Assembly: GCA_014523515.1 (NCBI GenBank)
Contig: JAATVJ010000428.1
Span: forward strand, 1 to 11,750
Direction of reading: 5' to 3'
Source: Nitrososphaerales archaeon TH1177
Lineage (GTDB): Archaea > Thermoproteota > Nitrososphaeria > Nitrososphaerales > Nitrososphaeraceae
DNA length: 11,750 nucleotides
This document shows, piece by piece, positions 6,424 to 11,750 of the stretch (positions are counted from its first letter, which is position 1; each line of letters begins with the position of its first letter). Made by a program: the position numbers and the translations under genes. The notes beneath the pieces are model-generated. The model ran no database searches, was not told the origin of the DNA, and saw only the letters and a program-made list of their open reading frames with translations.

Positions 6424-8152
6424 TTGTATTATTTTCCTCTGTTTCCTTTTTATCTATGCCTTTTCCTATACTGTATTTTGATGTAGTGGGAAAAGGTTCG
6501 GCAACATAATGAGTAACCACTGGAGGTTTATCTCCTACGTGAAAGCTACGAACTTTATCCAGAATCTCTATGTCTGCAGCTGTTAAACGTTCATGTTGTC
6601 GTAAATGCTCGGCCCAAGATTCTACTACAAAAGTCTCAACAAAAATATGTGGATCTGTACCATCTCTATATATTCCCCATTGAATTGCTCCATCTCGTTT
6701 TCTAATTTTAGATAAATCTCTTAGAGCTATCAAAAAGTCATTGAGGATTTTTTTGTTATTCTGTTGTTGTTGTTCTTTATCAATTTTATATTCAATCTTA
6801 ACCAGAACTGGACCTTCTTCTAAACTTGGTTCAAAAAGCATTGTAGGGGAAGACCAATACATAGCTGCAGATTCTTTTATTGATTTTGATTGTATATCAC
6901 TAATCAACTTGAACTTTAGACCTGTTAATAGCCCTAGACCTAAACCTATTGCAGCAATTATTAATGCTGTTCTCTCATCAAAGTTTGCAGCTACTGAACC
7001 CCATATCACACTCCCGGCAGCTAGGCCTCCTTGGAATATTGTCGTGTATGTAGCAAGAGACCTTGCACCAACCCATTTGGGATTGGCTTTATACATTGAG
7101 ACATTCAAACTGGCCATTACAATAATCCATGCAATACCACCTGCAAACATAATTCCCAACAAGAAAATAAAATCATTAGAGGACGCAAGTAAAATCATGA
7201 CAGCAGCAAATAGAATGGTAGCACCAAAGAAATGCCATTCAGTAGAGATCTTTTCTCTGAGATAAGGTAAGATCAATGTACCACCAATTATTGCGCCTGT
7301 ACCTAGACTACCAAGCATAAAACCAAATTCTAGAGAATCAAATCCCAATTCATAACGCATCAATGATGGAAGAAGGGCGAACAAAGCAGCTCCAAAAATA
7401 GTAAACGATATGGCTCTAATGATAATAGATTGTACTGCTGGTGCACGAATAAGATAGCGTACGCCTGCTTTCATTGCTCCTACTATGTGTTCTGCTGGCA
7501 TGCTTGTCTTCTCATGAGATGGATGCCATCTAGACAATGCAATGATCAAGCCTATGAATGATAAAGCGTTTATAATAAAAACAAATCCAGGATTGGCCAA
7601 TGATGCAATTATAAAGCCAAAGATCGCTGGTCCCACGGCTCGTCCAATATTTAATGAAACACCTCCAAGTGTAATTGTTGCAGGTATTTCAGGTTTTGTA
7701 ACCATTTCTAGAGTAATGGCTATTGATGATGGAATACTTATTGCAGCTCCTGCACCTAACATAAAAGTAAGCAACAACAAAGTAGTAGGCGTAATAAGTT
7801 CTCCAATAGTCAAAAATCCCAAAGTTATGGCAACAATAAACATGTAACCTTGAGTTATCAAAAGCAGTTTTCTACGATCTACTACATCGGCTAAACCGCC
7901 AGCGAAAAGTGACAATAAAACCATAGCTAGAGCAGTTGAAGTTTGTAATAGTGCTACCATAAGAGGTGACTGAGTGAGATTGGTCATTAACCAAAGTGCA
8001 CCAACGTCATGCATTGCATTTCCTATATTTGCTCCAATTGTAGCAAACCATAGAGTTTTATAGATAGGATGACTAAGAGGAGAAAATCCTGATAATTTCT
8101 TTTCTCCACTATTGATTTCTTCTTTTTGTTGATTCTTATCGTTGGTTGTCAT
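6413..8152 (-). CDS. MFS exporter (MFS_3 type) with C-terminal monooxygenase-like domain
   Basis: A 579-residue inner-membrane transporter. Residues about 30-420 form the 12-helix MFS core, starting with HPIYKTLWFATIGANIGNAM. The motif-A loop GGLADVVDRRKLLL (85-98) is clear, and FGAALFALLPSLMRYELG opens the second half. This is the MFS_3/EntS-like branch (PF05977) of drug and siderophore exporters. Residues about 455-560 form a soluble domain: GPVLVKIEYKID, FLIALRDLSKIRKRDGAIQWGIYRD, FVETFVVESWAEHLRQHERLT. It resembles an antibiotic-biosynthesis-monooxygenase-like ferredoxin fold, a tail seen in other members of this branch. A Gln/Asn patch (481-487) sits inside it. The gene follows the amidohydrolase by 72 bp, with two 22-bp tandem repeats in the gap, and overlaps the dioxygenase gene by 11 bp. 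Context suggests export of an aromatic or toxic compound; the substrate is not known. Confidence 0.9.
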   Translation of the reverse strand: MTTNDKNQQKEEINSGEKKLSGFSPLSHPIYKTLWFATIGANIGNAMHDVGALWLMTNLTQSPLMVALLQTSTALAMVLLSLFAGGLADVVDRRKLLLITQGYMFIVAITLGFLTIGELITPTTLLLLTFMLGAGAAISIPSSIAITLEMVTKPEIPATITLGGVSLNIGRAVGPAIFGFIIASLANPGFVFIINALSFIGLIIALSRWHPSHEKTSMPAEHIVGAMKAGVRYLIRAPAVQSIIIRAISFTIFGAALFALLPSLMRYELGFDSLEFGFMLGSLGTGAIIGGTLILPYLREKISTEWHFFGATILFAAVMILLASSNDFIFLLGIMFAGGIAWIIVMASLNVSMYKANPKWVGARSLATYTTIFQGGLAAGSVIWGSVAANFDERTALIIAAIGLGLGLLTGLKFKLISDIQSKSIKESAAMYWSSPTMLFEPSLEEGPVLVKIEYKIDKEQQQQNNKKILNDFLIALRDLSKIRKRDGAIQWGIYRDGTDPHIFVETFVVESWAEHLRQHERLTAADIEILDKVRSFHVGDKPPVVTHYVAEPFPTTSKYSIGKGIDKKETEENNTNEK

Positions 8153-8173
8153 TGTTTTAATATATATTTAATT

Positions 8174-8217
8174 CCTCATTTCTAGAATAAAATCTCCTGA
8201 TTTCTAGAATAAAATCT
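8174..8217 (-). repeat. Two 22-bp tandem repeats ahead of the MFS gene
   Basis: Positions 8174-8195 and 8196-8217 are the same 22-bp unit with one difference (C versus G at the fourth base). The shared 18-bp core is ATTTCTAGAATAAAATCT on the plus strand and contains the palindrome TTCTAGAA. Read on the minus strand, each unit ends in an AGG(A) purine patch. The pair fills most of the 72-bp spacer between the amidohydrolase stop and the MFS start, so it may be a tandem operator, an mRNA element or simply a slippage product. Confidence 0.85.
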
Positions 8218-8224
8218 TAATGAT

Positions 8225-10162
8225 CTAAAAAGAGAAAAAGTCATCGCAACATGGACAAAAACTTCTCGGTATATCAGATATCTTGTTTGTATTTTTGTAT
8301 ATATAACTAGAATTTGGTAACTCTATATTTGTATCTATTCGGTGTTCTAAATGTGAATTGGATGATATAGTTTCCTCTTTTACTAGTGATTTTTTATAAT
8401 AATTATTTATATGACTAGCCTTGGAATTATTAGCGCTAAAGCTAAAATTCACGCTGTTTTTATTATAATATCCACCAAAAATTGCAACAGGTGACCAGGA
8501 AGGATTAATTGGTAAAGTTTGAGGTGCCAAATCTTTAAAATTATCTGCTGCATAAACTACTTGTCCTCCCACAATTGTTAATACTGATTCTATATTTTTT
8601 ATTTTTTCATCATCGGTAGAAAAATAATCATCAGAAAGAACAGATAAATCTGCAAATTTTCCAACTTCAATTGAGCCTTTTTTGTCTGGTTCACCAGAAA
8701 ACCATGCACTGCCAATAGTATATAGTCTAAGTGCTTCCATTCTATTAGGACAATTATTTTTAGATCTTAATGTTGTGCCACCAACCGATTTTCCTGTAAC
8801 TAACCAATAAAGTGAAATCCAAGGATTATAAGTAGATACTCTAGTTGCATCTGTTCCTGCACCAAGAGGAACACCCATTTCAATTATTTTCTTTATAGGT
8901 GGCGAATTTTCTGCTATATCTTTTCCATATCTTTCAATAAAGTATTCACCTTGAAATGCAAGTCTATCCTGTATTGCTATTCCTCCTCCTAATTTTTTTA
9001 CTCTTTGAATATTATCTTCTGATATTGTTTCTGCATGATCAAAAAACCATCTTAAACCGTTAAAGGGAATTTCTTTATTTACTTCTTCAAAGACATTTAA
9101 AAATCGAGTAATCGATTCATTATATGTTGCATGTATTCTAAAAGGCCATCGATTTTGCACTAAAACTTTAACAACTTCTTTTAGTTCTGATTCCATTTCA
9201 TTTACAAGATCTGGTCTTGGCTCAAGTGTATTCTCCCAGTCAGCTGCTGAGAAGACCAACATTTCTCCAGCTCCATTCATACGATAAAAGTCATTACCAT
9301 CTCCAGGTTTTACCATTTTTATCCAGTTTGTAAAGTCTTCTAATTCTTTTTTTGGTCTCTGAGTAAAGAGATTATATGCAATACGAACACTAAGTAGACC
9401 TTCTTTTGCTAAATCACTTATTACTTTATAATCATCAGGATAATTCTGAAATCCTCCTCCTGCATCAATAGCACTAGTGACACCAAAACGATTGAGTTCA
9501 TACATGAATTGTCTTGTAGAATTGATTTGTTCATCATAGGACAGTTTTGGACCTTTTGCTAATGTTTGATATAGTATTGTTGCTGCTGGTTTTGCAGTTA
9601 TCAAGCCTGTTAGATTACCGTAAGTATCACGTTGAAATTCTGCTCCTGGTGGATTTGGTGTATCTTTATTATATCCTGCAGCTTCAATTGCTTTTTTATT
9701 AATCATTGCACAATGATAAATATGCAAAATAAATGCTGGTATGTTATTAGTAGCATTTCTTTCTATTTCCTCTATCGTTGGCATTTTTTTCTCTTTGAAT
9801 TGAAACTCAGACCATCCACCAACTACTCTAATCCAATGTGGACTAGGAGTACGTTGTGATTGTTCTTTAATTCTGTTTAAGGCTTCTGTCAAAGATGGAA
9901 CACCATCCCATCTTAATTCTAGATTAAAGTATAATCCTCCTCGAATGATATGTATATGTGAATCGTTCAAACCTGGAATTACTGTACGCCCATTTAGATC
10001 AATTATTTTTGTATTATCTCCTTTGTAAGAAAGACTATCATCATTATTACCTACAGCAATAAAAATACCATCTTTTATAGCAACAGAAGATACAAAATTT
10101 AAATTATTGTTAATTGTTGCTATACGACCGTTTATAAGAATAAGATCTGCTTCTTTAGTCAT
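8225..10162 (-). CDS. YtcJ-like metal-dependent amidohydrolase (Amidohydro_3)
   Basis: A 645-residue cytoplasmic hydrolase of the amidohydrolase superfamily. The N-terminal beta-sandwich part reads ADLILINGRIATI to GRTVIPGLND. The metal motif HIH (His69, His71) follows. Further metal or catalytic candidates are His344 in FRIHATYNE, His376 in FDHAETIS and Asp438 in GAGTDATRVS. The C-terminal sandwich strand is GSIEVGKFADLSVLSDDYF. These fit PF07969 enzymes (YtcJ type), which hydrolyse C-N bonds in amides, N-formyl or cyclic substrates. The substrate cannot be told from sequence. After PSWSPVAIFGGYY (about 554-566) there is a low-complexity Asn/Ser tail of roughly 65 residues, ending in SFCPCCDDFFSF with Cys636, Cys638 and Cys639; relatives often end in a shorter Cys-Phe-rich tail. 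It lies 112 bp after the isochorismatase-fold gene. That spacer is AT-rich and could hold its own promoter. Confidence 0.9.
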   Translation of the reverse strand: MTKEADLILINGRIATINNNLNFVSSVAIKDGIFIAVGNNDDSLSYKGDNTKIIDLNGRTVIPGLNDSHIHIIRGGLYFNLELRWDGVPSLTEALNRIKEQSQRTPSPHWIRVVGGWSEFQFKEKKMPTIEEIERNATNNIPAFILHIYHCAMINKKAIEAAGYNKDTPNPPGAEFQRDTYGNLTGLITAKPAATILYQTLAKGPKLSYDEQINSTRQFMYELNRFGVTSAIDAGGGFQNYPDDYKVISDLAKEGLLSVRIAYNLFTQRPKKELEDFTNWIKMVKPGDGNDFYRMNGAGEMLVFSAADWENTLEPRPDLVNEMESELKEVVKVLVQNRWPFRIHATYNESITRFLNVFEEVNKEIPFNGLRWFFDHAETISEDNIQRVKKLGGGIAIQDRLAFQGEYFIERYGKDIAENSPPIKKIIEMGVPLGAGTDATRVSTYNPWISLYWLVTGKSVGGTTLRSKNNCPNRMEALRLYTIGSAWFSGEPDKKGSIEVGKFADLSVLSDDYFSTDDEKIKNIESVLTIVGGQVVYAADNFKDLAPQTLPINPSWSPVAIFGGYYNKNSVNFSFSANNSKASHINNYYKKSLVKEETISSNSHLEHRIDTNIELPNSSYIYKNTNKISDIPRSFCPCCDDFFSF

Positions 10163-10274
10163 ATCTATTCTTTTTCTTGAAAATTTTTTAATAATGAGAT
10201 AATATTGCTAAAAAATAGTAAATGTGTATATTTATTTCATTTTTAGTATCTATTAATGGTTGCATTATTATTAT

Positions 10275-10937
10275 TCAACCTTCTCTTGCATGTTCACCCA
10301 ACATGGCTTTTGCATATTCTACTCCAAGTCCGTATGTACCTGCATCTTCTCTAACTAATTTAGTTACTGCATCATAGGTTTCTGTTCTAGCCCAATCGCG
10401 TTGCAATTCTAACAGGAATTGTAGCCAAGTCATAGGTACTGCTCCAGCTTGAATCAATCTAGCCATTGCCATATCATGAGCAGTAGTTGATGTACCACCA
10501 CATGCATCAGCTATAACATAAATTTCATACCCCGCTTCAAGAGCTTGAATACCTGGCGATACAATACAAACTTCTGTCCATAAACCTGATAAAACCAATT
10601 TTTTCCTTCCTATTCTCTCAACTTCTTTAACAACATTTTGATCTTCCCAGCAATTCATGGTTGTTCTATCTATCATTTTCTGATCTGGATACACTTTTTT
10701 AATTTGAGGAAAAAATGGACCAGCAAAACTCTTTTCTGCTACTGTAGTTAAAATAGTAGGAACATTGAATATCTTTGCTGCCTTTGCGAGGCCTTCAGCA
10801 TTATTAATTAGAGTCTGCCCATCTATAGATTTTACTGCAAACGCCATTTGTGGTTGAAAATCTATCATTAATAAGGTACAGTTGTCAGGAGTTAACAAGC
10901 TATGAATTTTATTATTGACTAAGCTTTCACTTGTCAT
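10275..10937 (-). CDS. Isochorismatase-fold cysteine hydrolase, YcaC-like
   Basis: A cytoplasmic hydrolase of the isochorismatase superfamily. Residue numbers here count from the longer start at 10982. The catalytic Asp41 is in CTLLMIDFQPQM and the nucleophile Cys139 is in LVLSGLWTEVCIVSPGIQAL. The stretch VPTILTTVAEKSFAGPFFPQ and the tail AVPMTWLQFLLELQRDWART are typical of the YcaC-like group. Where most members carry the catalytic Lys, this one appears to have Arg106 (MIDRTTMNCWED), as I recall YcaC relatives do. I chose the ATG at 10937 (Met16 of the longer frame): MTSESL is a more natural start than the hydrophobic MVTKSFYLWQTIIYL. A TATA-like stretch (10956-10969) lies about 25 bp ahead of it. 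It is the first gene of the minus-strand island, divergent from the regulator. The substrate is unknown. Confidence 0.9.
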   Translation of the reverse strand: MTSESLVNNKIHSLLTPDNCTLLMIDFQPQMAFAVKSIDGQTLINNAEGLAKAAKIFNVPTILTTVAEKSFAGPFFPQIKKVYPDQKMIDRTTMNCWEDQNVVKEVERIGRKKLVLSGLWTEVCIVSPGIQALEAGYEIYVIADACGGTSTTAHDMAMARLIQAGAVPMTWLQFLLELQRDWARTETYDAVTKLVREDAGTYGLGVEYAKAMLGEHAREG

Positions 10938-11087
10938 TAAATAAATTATTGTTTGCCATAAATAAAAAGATTTTGTAACCATTTGGTAACATAATAGTCA
11001 TCTAGTCCTATATTGAAGTTATATATAGAAGAAATTACGTTATAGAATAAATAAATGTTAAATTAATAATGCATAGTATTATTATCA
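10938..11087. promoter_or_regulatory. Divergent promoter region between hydrolase island and HxlR regulator
   Basis: This AT-rich interval must hold promoters for both directions. For the minus-strand hydrolase, the TATA-like stretch at 10956-10969 is spaced for a leaderless start at 10937. A second TATA-like element, TTATATATA at 11019-11027, would serve the longer start at 10982. For the plus-strand regulator, AATAAATAAAT at 11046-11056 is a candidate, with the ATG at 11088 close to the expected transcription start. These are visual matches only. Confidence 0.45.
11008..11028. promoter_or_regulatory. Candidate operator: CTATAT-N9-ATATAG inverted repeat
   Basis: CTATAT (11008-11013) and ATATAG (11023-11028) form a short inverted repeat overlapping the TTATATATA element in the divergent promoter region. 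HxlR/DUF24 dimers bind inverted repeats beside the genes they control, so this is a reasonable binding-site candidate. In such AT-rich DNA a 6-bp inverted repeat can arise by chance. Confidence 0.25.
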
Positions 11088-11369
11088 ATGTCTGAAATAG
11101 AATCAAAGATCTGTAAAGCTAGTGGAATAGGCGAAATAATGGGTAAAAAATGGTCTTTATCAATATTAAAAACTCTTGGCACAAATCCATCCCTTCATTT
11201 CAGTGAATTAAAAAAAATACTATCAGGAATAAGTAATAAAGTGTTATCCGAAAGATTACAACAGTTAGAACGAGAGAAAATAGTGATAAAAACAACAATA
11301 ACAAATGATGAATCTAACGATATTTTATATAGTCTTACTCTGCCTTGTTGCCTAACTCACTATTCCTAA
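11088..11369 (+). CDS. HxlR/DUF24 winged-helix regulator, C-terminus lost to IS insertion
   Basis: A 93-residue frame whose first 84 residues are a clear HxlR-family (PF01638) DNA-binding protein. The family signature IMGKKWSLSILKTL (17-30) is followed by HFSELKKILSGISNKVLSERLQQLEREKIV (about 37-66), the recognition helix and start of the wing, and by ILYSLT (79-84). In the family SLT is followed by a T/K-x-x-G turn and a final dimer helix. Here the frame instead runs into LPCCLTHYS and stops, so roughly the last 20-30 family residues are missing. The new sequence appears to be the left end of the IS5-like element. Cys9 lies at the position of the conserved N-terminal cysteine that quinone-sensing members such as Bacillus YodB and CatR use as a redox switch. 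It is divergent from the detoxification island and so is its likely regulator. Whether the truncated protein is stable or dimerises is unknown. Confidence 0.85.
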   Translation: MSEIESKICKASGIGEIMGKKWSLSILKTLGTNPSLHFSELKKILSGISNKVLSERLQQLEREKIVIKTTITNDESNDILYSLTLPCCLTHYS

Positions 11370-11750
11370 CATATTTAGCTAGCCTATTCTAGTCATATTA
11401 TATGATGAACTGGAGAAATTACAATGAATCTCTTGTAAGACGTGGCGAGGTATTACTTGATTTTGATGTTATAGATAACTGGGATACTGAACTAGAGAAG
11501 ATGAACAAAGATAAGAAGGGTAGAAAATTCGTATATCCAAATTCATTTATTAAATTATTAGGTTATATGAGAGCATACTTTCACTTACCATATAGACAAA
11601 CAGAAGGAGTAGTTAGGGAACATGCTTCAAACACACTACCATCTATTCAAGATTATAGCAGGATCTGTAGAAGAATAAACAAATTAAATATAACAATTTC
11701 TAGTGATGACAAATCTAGTTTACATGCTGATAATTTTGTAATTGCAATTG
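11340..11750 (+). mobile_element. IS5-like insertion sequence, left part only
   Basis: The element is inferred to begin at about 11340, where HxlR similarity stops abruptly after SLT. It continues through a short non-coding left end into a transposase frame that runs off the window. The right end, and hence the inverted repeats and target duplication, cannot be seen, so the left boundary is approximate to a few bases. Confidence 0.65.
11402..11750 (+). CDS. IS5-like DDE transposase, N-terminal part (cut by window edge)
   Basis: A frame open from ATG at 11402 (or ATG at 11405) to the last base, 116 codons without a stop. It reads MMNWRNYNESLVRRGEVLL, then YPNSFIKLLGYMRAYFHLPY and RQTEGVVREH, then IQDYSRICRRINKLNI, then LHADNFVIAI. 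The NWxxYNxxLVxRG opening, the FHLPYRQTEG helix and the DYxxICRR motif are the N-terminal helical domain of IS5/IS903-type transposases. The first catalytic Asp would be expected a residue or so after FVIAI, just beyond the window. There is no frameshift or stop in the visible part, so the element may be intact. The family assignment is from motif recall. Confidence 0.85.
   Translation, partial: MMNWRNYNESLVRRGEVLLDFDVIDNWDTELEKMNKDKKGRKFVYPNSFIKLLGYMRAYFHLPYRQTEGVVREHASNTLPSIQDYSRICRRINKLNITISSDDKSSLHADNFVIAI

Noticed and set aside
6741..7265. A 174-codon plus-strand open frame inside the MFS gene
   Set aside because: It lies antisense to a well-conserved transporter core, and its text follows from the reverse complement of hydrophobic codons.
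10938..10982. The 15-residue N-terminal extension MVTKSFYLWQTIIYL of the isochorismatase-fold protein
   Set aside because: Family members start near MTSESL. The extension has no Shine-Dalgarno site, and a TATA-like stretch lies inside it at the right distance from the ATG at 10937.
1..11750. CRISPR array
   Set aside because: The only regularly repeated sequences are coding tandem repeats and one 22-bp pair without spacers; no repeat-spacer pattern is present.

Overview
The window looks like the chromosome of an AT-rich ammonia-oxidising archaeon (Thaumarchaeota/Nitrososphaerota, possibly close to Nitrosocosmicus or Nitrososphaera). This is inferred from gene content and style, not from a phylogenetic marker. 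The signs are a large secreted protein with Pro/Thr-rich linkers and CxDGxPPDP-type repeats, Asn-rich protein termini, few Shine-Dalgarno sites with TATA-like boxes about 25 bp ahead of starts, and archaeal-type transposases.

Layout. Positions 61-368 hold a decayed IS6-like transposase with two frameshifts. Positions 550-3153 (+) encode an 867-residue secreted protein with a signal peptide, a PTPSPT linker, a peptidoglycan-binding-type domain and a repeat-rich, sequon-rich tail. A 323-bp gap follows (3154-3476) with a hairpin and a small element bounded by 10-bp inverted repeats, possibly a MITE. Positions 3477-10937 carry six genes, all on the minus strand. In transcription order they are a YcaC-like isochorismatase-fold hydrolase, a YtcJ-like amidohydrolase, an MFS exporter with an extra C-terminal domain, an MhqO-like glyoxalase-fold dioxygenase, an MhqD-like carboxylesterase and an LtrA-family membrane protein. 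Divergent from them, at 11088 (+), lies an HxlR/DUF24 regulator. It is cut short by an IS5-like element whose transposase (from 11402) runs off the right edge.

How it may work together. MhqO, MhqD and HxlR/DUF24 regulators are the same protein types that Bacillus uses to sense and remove quinones and related electrophilic aromatics. Here they sit beside an exporter, two more hydrolases and a membrane protein, which suggests an archaeal aromatic/quinone detoxification or catabolic island. Its presumed redox-sensing regulator keeps an N-terminal cysteine and the winged-helix DNA-binding part but has lost its C-terminal helix to the insertion, so control of the island may be altered in this strain. 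The minus-strand island is bracketed by traces of two unrelated insertion sequences, consistent with an accessory region.
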